Assembly: GCA_004431415.1 (NCBI GenBank)
Contig: QPMI01000709.1
Location: 186,001 to 250,000 of the forward strand
Source of the DNA: Cyanophora paradoxa
Lineage: Eukaryota > Glaucocystophyceae > Cyanophorales > Cyanophoraceae
Length of the DNA stretch: 64,000 bases
Reading direction: 5' to 3'
The notes beneath the pieces were generated by a model. That model was not told where the DNA came from, ran no database searches, and saw only the letters and a list, made by a program, of their open reading frames with translations. Made by a program: the position numbers and the translations under genes. How positions within the stretch are numbered: position 1 is the first letter of the stretch; every line of letters begins with the position of its first letter. Positions 21,301 through 33,324 of this stretch are shown here, one piece after another.

Positions 21301-24300
21301 CATGGCCCTTCGAGCGCGGGCCTCGGGCCTGACGTCCATCTCGCCCGAGAAGCTCCTGGTTCGCCGGTCACGCCGCACCCCTGCAGCCCTCGGACTAGTC
21401 GTTGTGCCGGCTGGCGTCGGCGGCTAATCGCAGCCTGCAAGAGCTAACAGAATGCGTGCGTTTTACAGGCCGAATCCGGTGGGCTGCGTGCGACGGACGT
21501 GGAATCGCTGGTGCGCGGTGGCGCTTTCTACGGTGTCGCCCTCTCGCTCACTCCGCTGGCTTAGGATGTGAGCGACAATGAGCTGACGTCTATCCCGAGC
21601 GAGATCAACACGTTCCCGTACCTGGAATCGCTCTGCGCCGCTCACAACTCGATTTGGTATGCCGGCGCGATGGCGAACTGCTTCTCGGTCGTCCTTACAA
21701 CCGCGTGCAGCATCGTGTCCTCTCTGCCGGCGAGCCTCACCAAGCTGGACTTGGTGCGCTGCGTTTTCATGTCGCCAGTTGCGGCGGGCCGGGGGCGCTG
21801 GGACTCACGCCGCCGCTCACGCGCAGAGCTACAACAAGCTCGGGCCCGCGGAGGCGAAGTTCCTCCGGGAGCTCTCCGGCCTCCGAGATTTGGATCTCAG
21901 GCGAGTGTCCGGCGGCCGCGCCGCGCTGCAGCGTAGCTTACCGCGGCGCGCCCGCAGCTACAACCTGTTCACCGACGTCGCCTTCCTCGGATCAAACCGG
22001 GCGCTGCACACGCTGCGGCTGGCGGGGAACCGGATCAGCGGGCTGACAGGCCTGGGCGCCCTCGGCAACCTGACGAGCCTCGACCTGCGCAACAACCTGA
22101 TCGACCAGTTCGAGGACCTGCGCTGCCTCTCCATGAACCCTCTCCAGCACCTCTCGCTCCGCGGTAACCCCATCACCAAGTGCGGCCTGCCCGCCCACGC
22201 CCGCCTCCCCTCTTTCAAAAAGAAAGAAAGGAGGAAAGAAAGAAGGGAGAAACTCTAGTCTGATCTATACGTGCAGGCTCCAGTCGTACCGCTACTCTGT
22301 GCTCCACATCATGCCGGCGCTTGATACGCTTGACGGCGAGAGTGCGCGCTGCACCCCCCGTCTTTCTGCCCGCCTGCCCGCCCGCCCGCCCGTCTCAATC
22401 CGAGCGTGCAGAGCTCCCGCAGTCGCCATCCAAGGGCCGCCCAGCGTGGCAGAACCCAGGTGACTCGACCCCCCCCTTCGCCCGAGCTCCCCGGTGGCGC
22501 TCACGCTCCGCGCTGCAGGCGCTACGGGGACCAGCCCGACCCGCCGCGGGTCGAACGACGACATGCCGCCGCCGCCGCCGCCGCCCGGTGCGCCGTCGCG
22601 CTCCGCTAGCGGCCGGCCCCGCGGCCCGGACCGAGTTCGTGCGGCAGGGGCGGCGCCGGGGTCGCCGCTGGCGCGGAGCTCGCCCACGGCCCGGCGGGCC
22701 ACGCCGCCGCTGGGCTCGCCCGGGACCAGCTCGGGCCGGCCCCCGCGGCAGCGCAACTTCCAGGCCGTCCCCATGCCCCACTCGGGCCCCGTGCGCGCGC
22801 GCCCCGCCCCGCCCGCTCCGCCCGCGCCCGCCGAGCGGGCGCCGTCGGCAGAACTCGAACGGGGAGTCTCCGGCGGCGAGCACGACGAGCCTACCCCCCG
22901 CGGCCTGAGCGCCTCGTACCCGCCCGCGGACGGCGCCTCGGCGCACGATTCGGGGGGCGAAGCGGAGGCCAGCTCGCCGGCGCCGGCGCGGCGCTCTGTC
23001 GAGATAGGGCAGTACGGGCTGCCGCCGGCCCGGCCCCGCCCGCCGCCCCGCCCTCGGGGCTCCTCCCGCCGCCCCCGCCCCGCCCCCGCCCCCTCCTCCC
23101 CCCTCCCAGCGGGACCCGGACGCCTCGTTCGCGTCGATCGCGGCGGCGGCGGCCGCTCTGCTGGCGGACGCGACCCCCTCCACGACGCGGGGCCCCACGC
23201 CGCCGCCGCCCACGGAGCGGGGGCGCGGGGCGGGCGCCCCGGCGCCGCCGCCGCAGACGGAGGCGATGGTGAAGCTGATCACGAAGCTGGCGGACACGCT
23301 CTCGCTGGAGGAGATCCAGCTCATCGCAGAGTCCGACCTCGCCACCTCGCTCTTCACCACCATCATCGACGACTCGGCGCTCATGCTCGAGGCCGGCGGC
23401 GAGCAGGGCGCCCTGCAGGGCAACGGGGGCGCCCGCGCGGCCGCCGGGCCGGAGCGGAGCCCGCAGCGGGCGGCCGCGGCGGCGGCCCTCTCCGCAGCCC
23501 ATCAGCAGCAGCAGCACCACCACCACCACCAGCACCACGCAGATGACCGGTCGGCGTCGCCGGCGCCCAGCGCCGACTCCAGCGACGAGCGCCTGCGCGA
23601 CGAGATCCTGCGCACCATACCCCCCGCCGGCGGCTCCCCCGCGCGCCTCGGAGGGGGTGCGGAGGGGCCGGAGGCGGCGCTGCGGTCGCCGGCGGCGGCG
23701 GCGGCGGCGGGGGCGGTGCAGGAGCTGGCGGAGCTGCTGGAGGAGCCCGGGGTGCGGGAGCTGATGGGGCGCCTGGAGGAGGGCACCCTCTCCCCCGCGA
23801 GCTCCGCTCCCTCGCCGACCGCCTCGCCGCCGCCGCCGCCGCCCCGCCCGACGACCACCAGCCGGCCCCGCACGCCCCGGCCCCGCCCGCGCCCCCGCCG
23901 CCGCCGCCGCCGGCGCAGGGGGGCCACAGCTCGCCGGAGGGTGTGCTGGGGACGGGCCCGCTGGAGGAGCGGCTGGCGCAGCTGCGGGCGGACCGGGACC
24001 TGCTGGAGGACAAAATGGCGGCCTTGGAGGCGCGCCTCTCCTCGCTCCGCGCCTCCCGCACCGACCCCCTCCGCGCCTCCGCCGCCTCCTCCTCGGGGGC
24101 CGGGAGCCCGCCGCCCCGCGGTCCCCCCCGCCCCAACTCCCTCGCCTTCTCCCCCGGCGTCAGCGTCGGCCGCGACGAGTCCGGCTCGGTGGCCGGCGGC
24201 GGCGGGGCGGAGTGGAGCACGGCGCGGGCGGAGCGGGAGGAGCTGCTGCGGCGCTGCGCGTACCTGGAGTACCGGATCGCCAAGGCCGAGGCGCAGGCGC

Positions 24301-25582
24301 TGGCGCAGAGCGAGGAGATGCAGGAGAAGCTGACGATCCTGCGCGAGCGCCTCGCCGCCGTCGAGCGCGAGCGCTCCACGGTGCAGTCGACGGCGGCGCC
24401 CTCGCCGACCCGCACGGGCTCGCCCAACAACAGCGCCCGCTTCCTGCGGGCCCCCTCGGGGGGCAGCCAGCAGCCGACGCCCGGCTCCCACCAGTCGCGC
24501 TCGCCTGGCGTGCCCCCGCGGGAGCCCCGCGTCCTCATCGAGGCCCCGCCCGAGGAGGAGGCCGGGCCGAGGGGCGCGGGGCGGGTGCGGCCGCCGCCGC
24601 CGACGCCGACGACGCCGGCGCTGGCGTGGGAGCAGGAGGCGGAGGAGGTGCTGGCGGCCGCGGCGGCGGTGGCCGGCGACGGCCCCGAGGCCGACCAGTG
24701 GCGGGAGGACCTCTTCGACGCCCTCCAGCAGCTCCAGGCCCTCGAGCGGGGCGGCGCCCAGGGCCCGGGCGCGGGCCAGGGCGGGGCCCCCGGGGGGCTC
24801 CCCTCGGAGGGCCTCGCCGCCTTCCTCCGCGCGCACCGCGCCTCGCTGGACGCGGGGTCCCTCCCGCCCCTCTCCCAGGCCCAGCAGCACCGCGCCGCCG
24901 AGCTCGCCCGCCTCCGCGCCCAGCTCCAGCAGGCCCGCGTCGACCGCGAGTCCCTCCTCGGCGAGCTCAACAGCTGCATGAGCGCCCTCCAGGTCCCCTC
25001 GGCCCCCGCGCCCCGCGCCCCCCGACCCCAGCCGCCCGCCTCACCGCGTAGTGCCCCGCAGGAGATCCAGGTGACGTCGCGCTCGCCGTCGCCGTCGCCC
25101 CTGCCCCGCGCCGAGCGGCTCGCGGCGCTCGCCGCCGCCGCCGCCGCGCCGGCCCGGGCTCCTCCTCCCGCTCCCTGCCCCGCGGTGGGCCCGGCTCGCA
25201 GCGCCCCTCTTCCGCGCGGTGCGCACCTCCACCGCTCCGCGCCACTCCCCTGCGCCCTCCTCACGCGGCGCGCAGGCAAGCGCCGTGGCGGCCGCCCTCG
25301 AACACGCTGCGGGGCCGGCGGATCTCGATAAGCCCCGAGCGGGGCCGACAGGCGAGCCCCGAGCGGGGCCGGGGCGCGGCGGCGGCGGGGGCGGCGCGGG
25401 CCCGGCAGAGCCTGGACTCGGCCGACTTCGAGCACGTGATCCAGGCCCGCGTGCCGCACTACGCGCTGCCGCTCAAGCGCGACTTGCCGCGGCGCCCCTC
25501 GACGCGGAGCCCCGTCAAGAGCCGGCCCGCCCCCGCCCCCGCCCCCGCCCGCGACCGCGACTACGACCGAGACTACTACTAG
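21301..25582 (+). CDS. Leucine-rich-repeat / coiled-coil protein
   Basis: Begins MALRARASGLTSISPEKLL. Several exons encode SDS22-type LRRs: LRATDVESL, VSDNELTSIPSEINTFPYL, SSLPASLTKLDL, SYNKLGPAEAKFL, ALHTLRLAGNRISGL, NLTSLDLRNNLIDQFEDL, LQHLSLRGNPITK. These close with an LRR-cap-like LQSYRYSVLHIMPALDTLDG. Long Pro/Ala/Ser-rich disordered stretches follow, then helices (VKLITKLADTLSLEEIQLIAE; LEERLAQLRADRDLLEDKMA; REELLRRCAYLEYRIAKAE; LRAQLQQARVDRESLLGEL) of coiled-coil character. The C-terminus is SLDSADFEHVIQARVPHYAL then a basic tail and TAG 25580. LRR-plus-coiled-coil proteins of this plan (for example LRRCC1) act at centrosomes and basal bodies. That role is an inference here. Transcribed divergently from the DUF2358 gene, 186 bp apart. 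Confidence 0.8.
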
Positions 25583-25995
25583 CTAGCCGCCCCCCACGTC
25601 CCCCCGGAGCCCCTCCCCGCCCTCTTCCCATTCCATCCCCGTCTTTCCAAGGGTCTGGACTCGTGAAATAATGAAAAAAACAGATCCTCATGTAATCACT
25701 GTCACGTCACAGGCACTGCACACTGAAGCGTCGAGTCACTACCGACTCGGGGAAGTAGCCTAGTAGCTGAACAATCAAATGAACTGCTGGACCTGCTGTT
25801 GAAGCGTAAGCTGATAATGAAAAGTGCTACCGTCGTCACATACTATGATACTTGGTTGAAACTGGAATTCGAAGGCCCTGATCACGAGGCGCTAACTGGA
25901 GGAGCTATACAGACGGTTCGAGTGCATGGTATCGATCGCGACGATGTTCCGACCCGCGGGGCGATGGCGGCTGGACGCGTGCGGCGGGGCGGCGG
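25583..25995. other. Convergent spacer, LRR gene / dehydrogenase
   Basis: About 410 bp. A/T-rich 3' flank of the LRR gene with AATAATGAAAAAAA near 25666 and TGTAAT near 25693, plausible polyadenylation context. No ORF of interest. Confidence 0.5.
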
Positions 25996-28801
25996 CTAGA
26001 CGGCGTTGGGGACGGTGTTGCCGGACATGCCGCACCTGCCCGCCCAGCGGGGCGTCAGAAGGCGCGGGGCAGATAGGAGTCCTCTTCTGGGGGTTTCACT
26101 CAAATCGCTTCGTCTATGACACCCCATCTCATGGCTTCTAGTTCCTCTGGAAGGGAGGCGGCGGACCAGTAGAGGACGTCGGAGAGGGCGAAGCGCTTTC
26201 GCACGTACGGCGCGAACGACACCGCCCACTCGTACTGCCCGGGGCGGGGGCGTAAGAGCGGCCGGGGGCGAGGAGGGGCGGGTTGGGGCGGGGCGGGCGC
26301 GCCTGCTGGCGGGTGACATGGGGGGAGACGTCGAGGCCCTCCGGGGCCGTCGCGATGCCGGCACCCGCCACCAGCTTCCGCACCTGCCCGCCCCGAGCCC
26401 GCTTAGCATCGGGGCGGGTCGGATCGGATCAGATCAGGGCCGGCCTCAGAGTAGGGGGTGACGAGGGTGCGGAGGTGCGCGCGGATCTGCGGCCGGCAGA
26501 GGTGAGGCGGGCACCGGGCCGCCTCTCTCCCACCCCATCGAGTCGCCGGGGCCGGGGGCCGGGCGGGCGGGCGGGGGCGGACCTCGGGCCAACGGGCCTG
26601 GAAGGAGGCCCAGGAGGTGCCTCGGGGCCCCCGCCCCTCCACCACCGCCTGGAACCTGCCGCGCGAGGGCCTCAGAGGCGCGCGGCGCAGGGGGTCGCCG
26701 GTGGGCGCACCGCTCGTTCTTGTAGACGAGCTCGGCGGCGAAGCCGCGGCCGGCGCGCTCGGCGGCGGCGCGGGCGGCCGGCGGGAGCGCGTGGGGCGCC
26801 CCCGGCTCGACGACGAAGGGCGCCGACTCGACGAGCACGGCGCAGTCCCGCGCCACCTCCTCCGGCCCCGGCACCCGCACCTGCCGCCCCGCCCGTGAGG
26901 AGGGCCGGCGGTCGTGCAGAATCTAAGCTCGCCGAAGAGTTCTCAAGTCTAGGCTAAGCACGGAAGAGGTTCTCGTCGAAAACGCTTAGGGGACAGAGCT
27001 AGGGAAGGGGGGCACCTCGGTCTCGTCGAGGTTGGGGAGGGAGAGGAGCCAGTCGTAGCCGGCGGCGGAGGTCAGGCACGCTGCCGGGCCGTGAGAAAAA
27101 ACAAGAAGCGGGAGGGAAAGAGAGGGAGGGGAAAGGAGGGCGCGCCGAGGGCGACCTGCTCGCCGTGGAGGACGAGCGGGTCCCTCGCCGTGTACCGCAA
27201 AAAGTCCAGCGCTGCCCGCCGCCGTCCGTCAGAGGGCCGCCGGCGAGAGGGACCGAGCTAGGCGGGCCGGCTCGAGGGGCTCCGACTCGAGCCAGGAGCA
27301 CGGAGCCGCGCACCGTGCGAGATCTCGTGCTCGTACCTGCGCGAGGGGTCGCCGAGCGTCAGGCCGGGGCCGGCGCGCCGAGGGAGGGGTGCGCCGAGGG
27401 GCGCCCGGGGCAGGCCGCACCCGGAGAGGGGCGTCGTCTCGCCCGACGTCGACATCGCGCTGCGCCGCGTCAGCGGCAGCGGCGCAGGGGCGAGCGGCGA
27501 ACGCCGCAGCTAACGCATCGCCGGGAGGGGTACGCACATGCCGGCCATGACGAGGCAGGCGGCGGAGGCCTTCGCCGTACCCTCGTCCAGCTTCTCCCCC
27601 GCAAAGCCCTGTACCCCGAATTATGTGGGAGAAAGGACAGGGGTACGGAGGCCAAACGGACCGAGGAGATGCTCTTCAGAAGGTCCATGAAGGGCGCCGT
27701 CACGCGGAAGGCCTGAAAGGGGTACCCGTGAGGAAGGGCGGGGCAGTGTGAAAAGGGGAGTACACGCCTGCTCGTCGTAGCGCTCGACCATGCCGAGCTC
27801 CCATGCGAGGTACCAGTCTGGCGGGGGAGTCAGAGGGTTGAACGCGGCGGGCCGCGGGGGGTACGGGGCGCACCGCCGTAGGCGATGAGGCGGGCGAGCA
27901 TGTCGCCGTACCCCGCGCGCGAGAGCGCCACGGGGGCCTTCTCGATGATGGGGTACACGAAGAAGTTGGCTGGGTACGCGTGAGGACGGCGCGTACGCGT
28001 ACATCGGGTCACTGCGGACCGTCGGGGCAGCGGGAGACGAGGGATGCCTTCTTTCCGGCGTCGTCGATGACGGCGAACGTGGACGTGAACGCGGTGACCG
28101 TGATGGCCGTGGGGAAGACGACGAGCGGCGTCCCCGTCATCCCCTCGAGGTGCATCGCGTGCTTCGTCAGGTCCGAGAGCGTCCCTGCCCGGCGCGCTCA
28201 GCGGGGAGAGGGGGACGCGCGGAGCGAGGCGGCGTGAAGCGCGTGCCGGTGCAGAGGACGCAGACGGAGCCACCAACGGCCTTCTCCCGCAGCAGCTTGC
28301 GGAGGGCGGGCAGGTTCTGGACCGAAGCATGCAGATCCTCGGGCTTCACTCCGACGGCGTCGGAGGCGTTGACGAGCTCCGCCTTCGCGAAGCCGGCCTG
28401 CACGCCCCCTCGCGATCAGGAATTCGATCCGGTGCGGCGCTCGCCGCCGGGCCGCTCGCAGCGTGCGCACATTCTTACACGAAGCGAGGACGACGTCGTC
28501 GACGAGCTCAGTGGTCCCCCTGTACTTCTTCGGGACACCATCCACCAGCAAGAGCAGCTGCACAGCGCGCGGGAGTCAGCGAGCGCGCGTCCAAGCAATG
28601 CGTCAGAGCGCTCACAGGCTCGTTCAGAGCGTCTGGTCGGCGCTGGACGAGAAAGGCCTTTAGCTCGCGCGTCGCATCGTCCGCTGAGGCGCTCCACCTT
28701 ACAAACGGCAGCACATGCTGCCACGCCGGGTCGCTGGCCAGCCCGGAGTCCCGCAGGACGTCATCAAGGAGCTGGAATGGGTCTTTGCTGATGTCTGCCA
28801 T
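25996..28801 (-). CDS. Glycerol-1-phosphate-dehydrogenase-like (iron-containing ADH superfamily) enzyme
   Basis: Exons on the minus strand read, in order: MADISKDPFQLLDDVLRDSG; LLLLVDGVPKKYRGTTELVD; KPEDLHASVQNLPALRKLL; VCVLCTG joined to TLSDLTKHAMHLEG (the nucleotide-binding GT-DLTK motif); TPLVVFPTAITVTAFTSTFA; YPIIEKAPVALSRAGYGDML; DWYLAWELGMVERYDEQA; VTAPFMDLLKSISSVRLAS. This order and these motifs fit the Fe-ADH_2 / sn-glycerol-1-phosphate dehydrogenase (AraM) group. The C-terminal exons (around 26150-26900, ending EWAVSFAPYVRKRFALSDVLYW then MSGNTVPNAV) are less familiar. The intron 28246-28185 uses a GC donor and the intron 27646-27609 is only 38 nt. Start 28801 is the simplest; an in-frame Met at 28936 would add 45 residues. 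Substrate not established. Confidence 0.7.
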
Positions 28802-29142
28802 CGGCGGGAAAAACCGGCGGTTGGTGCGCTGAACTTGACCTTTGCGTTGGCTGCTGCTGGCCTCGAGAAGCTTGCGCAAGGCGCTGGAATCGGCCGCGGG
28901 GGACGAGCGGGACGCGCTGGGACGGTAAAAGGGCAAGAAGCCTCTTCAAGTTGCAAGTTCAGCGGATCAACCGTATACCCCCCGGTCGACTGCGGGGCTG
29001 CGGCGTCACTGCGCCGCAGCGGCGTCACTGCCCGTCTTATCACTGCGGCCTGCCATCGCCGACTGGCATTAATTGAATGTGCTTTTAAGCGCCAGCGGCT
29101 TCGTCTAGAGCGTCTGCGTCATCGTTGAGAGCCGCTTCTGCG
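28802..29142. promoter_or_regulatory. Divergent promoter region, dehydrogenase / coiled-coil gene
   Basis: About 340 bp between divergent starts, containing GCAGCGGCGTCACTG twice near 29000-29030 as a direct repeat. No element can be named. Confidence 0.4.
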
Positions 29143-30358
29143 ATGCTTGCGAAGCCGGAGAGCGGCGAGCTTGCGGGGCTCGCGGCGGAGCTCGAGCTGC
29201 GGGACGCGCGGGCCGAGCTGCACTCGCTGCGGCGGCGCGTTCGCTCGGCGCAGGAGCACCTGAACGCGCAGGACGACGTGATTCGCACGCTCCTTTCGCT
29301 CCTTGTCCAGACGCAGGAGGACGTCGTTGATTTGATCACGGAGGTCGAATACGAGTCGCTGCGAGGTTCGCCTAGCGCTAGCGCACGCGGGCGCGGCGAC
29401 CGCGGCTGACCCTCTTTTCGCGCCCAGCCGCGTCTCTGTGCGACCCAGGGGCGCCCATCTCGCCTGCCGTGGGCACGCTGACGCTGGATGCCGGACCTGG
29501 CGTGCCCTTGGTCGTGGCCGAGTACGACGAACCCCCGCCGGATCGCGCCTCGACCCTCGCCACCGCGCTCCGCGTCGCCCGCTTCCCGAAGATCGTGTAC
29601 CGCGACGTGCGCCGGCCCTGTGCCCGCTGCGGCTAGCATTTTCGCTCCAACGCGCACCTCGCCCCGCAGGTCGCTGTCTTCTCGGGCGCGGGAGCGGAGG
29701 AGGAAATCGCGGACGTCGTGCTCACGAATGAGGAGGTCGCGCTTCGCTCGGGGCCGCGACTTTTCCGCCGGTTCCGGCGGCAGAGCCCGCCCGATCGGTG
29801 CCTGCCCCTCGCGGGCCTCCAGGCGCGCTTGGCGCTCGGAGAACCTCCCGCACAGTCTCAGGTGCTGACGGGTGCGCAGGTCGAGATCTGTCGCGAGTCC
29901 GAGACTTCCGTCCTCCTCGTACCCGCCCCGGACGCCGCCCCCGCGTCCTCCAGCCCTGCCGCCGCCGCGCCCTCCGCCACCCACATGTACACCACGTGCC
30001 CCGCCGCGCCCCCGCCCCCGCCCCCGCCCCCGCCGGTGCGGCTGCGGCTGGGCACGCGTGCGGCGCGTGACACGGTGTTCCTCGTGGTCGCCCTGAAGGC
30101 CCGCGCGGCGGCGGTGGCGGCCGCCCGCCGCCGGGCGGCGCCCCCGGCCCCGGCCCCGGCCCCGGCGGACCGGAGGGCGCCTCGAGCTCGGCCGGCGCGA
30201 GCCCCGCCGCAAGCCCGCGGAGCGGGACAGGAGCCACAGCTGCAGCTGCAGGGCCCGGGGCGAAGGCGCGCCTCGCGTCCCTCCTCCGCCCCGTCGCCGC
30301 CTTCTTCGCCGAGGACTAGGACCAGGCATGCGGTGGCGGACCGGACGCTGAATCTCTG
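29143..30358 (+). CDS. Unknown protein with N-terminal coiled coil
   Basis: Start ATG 29143 (MLAKPESGELAGLAAELELR). The first exon is a heptad-like helix (AELHSLRRRVRSAQEHLNAQDD, then VIRTLLSLLVQTQEDVVDLI). After an intron ending near 29428 the frame continues ASLCDPGAPISPAVGTLTLDAG, LVVAEYDEPPPDRASTLATALRVARFPKIVYRDV. After another intron it continues VAVFSGAGAEEEIADVVLTNEE, then a long Ala/Pro/Arg low-complexity tail to about 30358. No family recognised. The low-complexity C-terminal part may contain further introns, so its reading frame is less certain than the first two exons. Confidence 0.6.
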
Positions 30359-30406
30359 AATTCGATCGCGCACTGCCTACAGCTAGCGCTAGAGTGGAAG
30401 AGTACA

Positions 30407-30427
30407 TACATACATACATACATACAT
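30407..30427. repeat. CATA tetranucleotide microsatellite
   Basis: Five to six tandem TACA/CATA units in the 156-bp convergent spacer between the coiled-coil gene and the SET gene. Confidence 0.85.
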
Positions 30428-30514
30428 GCGAGGCGCCCGGCCTGCTGCAGCCTGGACGGCTTTCCTGAGCCCGGCCCGGGGCCGCCCCGACCTAGACATG
30501 GCCCACGCCCGGGC

Positions 30515-32807
30515 CTACTGGACGAGCTCGAGGCTGACGAGCAGGTTCGTGATCGCCCGCCGCTCGCCCTGCCGCACCACCGCCGCCTGCCCCCGCACCC
30601 GCTCAGGCCGCGTCGAGGGCGGGCGCGCGGGGCCTCCGGGGGCGGATGAGAGCGGACCTGGCGTGCGGCCTCGGGGGCGCCCTCGCCGGGCGGGGGCATG
30701 TCCGGGAACTCCTCCAGCCGCTGCCCCCCGCCCCTCAGCGCGGGCCCTTCTCTTAACTTTTCAAGGCGGGCGGGGCGCGCCTGGGTGCAGGCGGCCTCGA
30801 GGAAGCGTGCGCCGGCGGCGTTGAGCTCGTACGCGTCCTGCCATAGCGCCTCCAGTTCCGCCTCCCCGCGCGCCGCCGCGATGTTCGCCGCCGCGATCAA
30901 ATCCTGCCGGAGGGGTCATCGAATCTTTGCTCGAGTTCCAGGGGGGAAGAGGCCACCTCGGGGACGGATCCGTCGGCGTAGACGGCGTACACGGGCCCGG
31001 GCCCGTCCCCCGTGCGGTGCCCCGGGCGGGCGTCCCCCTCGGCGTCCCAGTCAATCCCCAGCGACAGGAGCGCGTCGATCTGTACCCGGGGATCAGACGC
31101 GGGGGGAGGGGTGGAAGCAGAGGGGGTACAGGTGCGCGCCTTTTCGTCGCGGAGGGACGTCGTGTCCGACGACGGCATCGGCGGGAGCCGAACCGTGCTG
31201 AACTCGTCCGTGTTCCCCGCGATGACGAACCCGTACCCCACCTGAATGAAGGAGGGGGCGAAGTGAGGGGGGTACCGGCGGGCAGCGTAGGGAGGGGGGC
31301 GCACGAGTGTCTGGGCCGAGGAAAGGGCCCCGTAGCACAGGCGGACCTGCAGAGGGGGTACATCGATCGCCGAGCGGCCCTCGGGGGTAGACGATTTCAA
31401 AGAAGCTGACCTGCTCGCCGGCGCGGATGGGCGCGGATGCCTCGAGGCGGAGGGTGCGGCGGGCCCCGGGCCCCTCCTCCGACGCGATCTCCCACTGCGT
31501 GTGCGCCGCGTCCGCCGGGCTGTGGTTCAGCAGGTCCAGCGCCGGGCACAGCGAGAGCCTGCGGCGCGTCAGCGCAGAGACCACAGCGAAAAGAAGCTGA
31601 GGCGGGCGCGCCGGTTCCACATCTGGCCGGTCTCGCCCCCGGGGAGGTCCTCCTCCCAGCGGAGCAGGCGGACGGCGCGCGTGAAGACGACGCTGAGCGC
31701 CCAGCGGAGGTCCGCCGGGGTACAGGATGCGAGCGCGGGGGCGAGCTGGGCGGCCCGCGCCAGGACGCTCCCCGCCATCGCGGCGACGTAGTCGCGGAGC
31801 TGGAGGGCGTCCCCGTAGGCGCGGGAGCCCCTGAGGAGCTCCAGCTCCTCGTCCTCCCAGAAGAGCTGGGGGCGGGGTGAGCGACGGCGGCGGAGAAGGT
31901 GCCCCAAGGGCGGCGGCGGGCGGCGCACGGGGCTCCCGATGCGCCGCGGCAGTGACGCGATGTACGGCTGCCATACGCTGTCCCTCTGCCCGACGACGCT
32001 CATCAGCGCGTGCAAGCGCAGCGTAGCGGCGCGGCGCAAGCACCCGCTGCCTCTCGTGCAGGATGAACACAGCGAGCGCAACCTGCGGGTGAAGAGCTCG
32101 GGTCGGCGCTCGGCCGCGGACGGGCATAAGGGGCCGAGGGCACCCGCTCGTCGAAATCGTCCAGCAGTGCTGCGGGGCGGCCCGGCGGGAAATGGTTGGG
32201 AGGAGCCTCGGCGCGGAGAGGGAGAGAGAGCGCAGCGCGCACGGGAGAGGACAGATGCGCGGACGGTATCCTCGTTGATCAGAAGGCGCTCGGGGAGCTC
32301 CAGGATGCGCTGGCCTTTGCCGATGTCCTGCGTCGCAAAGAGGCCCCGCACGCCTTCTTCCGAGCCGACGCGGATGCGGCCCAGGTCCACGCCCTCGCCC
32401 TCCAGCCAGCGGAAGAGCGGCGCCGTCGTCGGCTCGTCCGAAGCACCGTCCAGGGCGTCACGCTCCAGCGTCCGCGTGCACACGACATCGATCGGGCCCC
32501 GTTGGGCCGGCCGCCTGCTGAGGAACGCGGGCGAGGTGACGGGGACGCCAACCGGAACCAACGCGATCCGGTTTTGACGCGTGAAGCTTGGTCCGGCGCC
32601 CGTGACACTGCGTGTGTGAAGCATGTGCGTTGCCGGCGGGGGCCCCGCTTGCCGTCGCCGCCGCTGGGCGCCAAGCGAGCAAGAACCGACGCTCCCGTGC
32701 GCCGCGACCTGGGCGCTCGAGCTGCATGCCGCAGGTTGCTGCTCAATTTGAGCCTGCCTGCAGCGCGCGGAAGGCCCCGCGGCCGCGAGGGAAAAGCCGA
32801 CGTGCAT
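30515..32807 (-). CDS. SET-domain methyltransferase, Rubisco-LSMT/SETD3 type
   Basis: Exons encode a split SET fold: LFRWLEGEGVDLGRIRVGSEEGVRGLFATQDIGKGQRILELPERLLI; DSVWQPYIASLP; LFWEDEELELLRGS; LSVVFTRAVRLL; then SLCPALDLLNHSPAD (the diagnostic DLLNHS core), RLEASAPIRAGEQVSFFEIVY and VRLCYGALSS. A substrate-binding domain follows (VGYGFVIAGNTDEFSTVRL; IDALLSLGIDWD; LWQDAYELNAAGARFLEA), ending RRAITNLLVSLELVQ and TAG 30515. Such enzymes methylate lysine (Rubisco large subunit, aldolase) or actin His. N-terminal sequence before residue about 100 is Arg/Ser/Ala-rich and could be a plastid presequence. The start at 32807 is uncertain. Confidence 0.8.
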
Positions 32808-33324
32808 CTCCGCGTTCTGGCCGGACGGCCACGCGACAGCTGCTAGCTCCGACAGCGGCCTGTGACACGCGTCTATAATGGCTGTGCTAATGCGCTGACG
32901 TCGGTGGGCGATCGGCAGTCACGGTTTCTCCAACTTCGAGCGCCTGTACCCCGCGAGCTCAGCTCCGACGCGGCTGGCGGCCGCGGCGACGGCGACCGAC
33001 GCGCCAACTCGACGTAGCCACCGGTGGCATCGGCACCGCCGCCCTGATCGAAAAGTGATCGCAGCGCCACCGGCGGATCGAACCGGACGCTCGGCATCTA
33101 GATCTAAACTATACCTCAGCTGAAGCTAACGAACCTGATCATGACGCGCCGATTCCGGGACATCATGATCAATTGCAAGCTGCCAGGCTGCTTCCGGATC
33201 CCTCGGCATATGCATCACTGTTGTACATGTACATGTGAGCTGCTGCCTTCAATTCGTTGACGTGACACGCGCGGGATCAATACTACGATACTTATAGATA
33301 AGGGCATCCGGTCCGGCCTGCTGT
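32808..33324. other. Spacer between two minus-strand genes
   Basis: About 520 bp; the right part has ACATGTACATGT and GATCATGATC palindromes (33150-33240). It should contain the promoter of the SET gene and the 3' end of the methyltransferase transcript. Nothing else is recognised. Confidence 0.5.

Noticed and set aside
23381-25459. 692-codon open frame on the minus strand
   Set aside because: Antisense to the LRR-coiled-coil gene; Arg/Gly/Ala-rich, a shadow of GC-rich codons.
31080-31129. A third intron with GTACCCC and GGGTACAG ends in the SET gene
   Set aside because: Its 50-nt length would break the frame, whereas the unspliced frame reads on into the conserved IDALLSLGIDW segment, so it is not supported as an intron.
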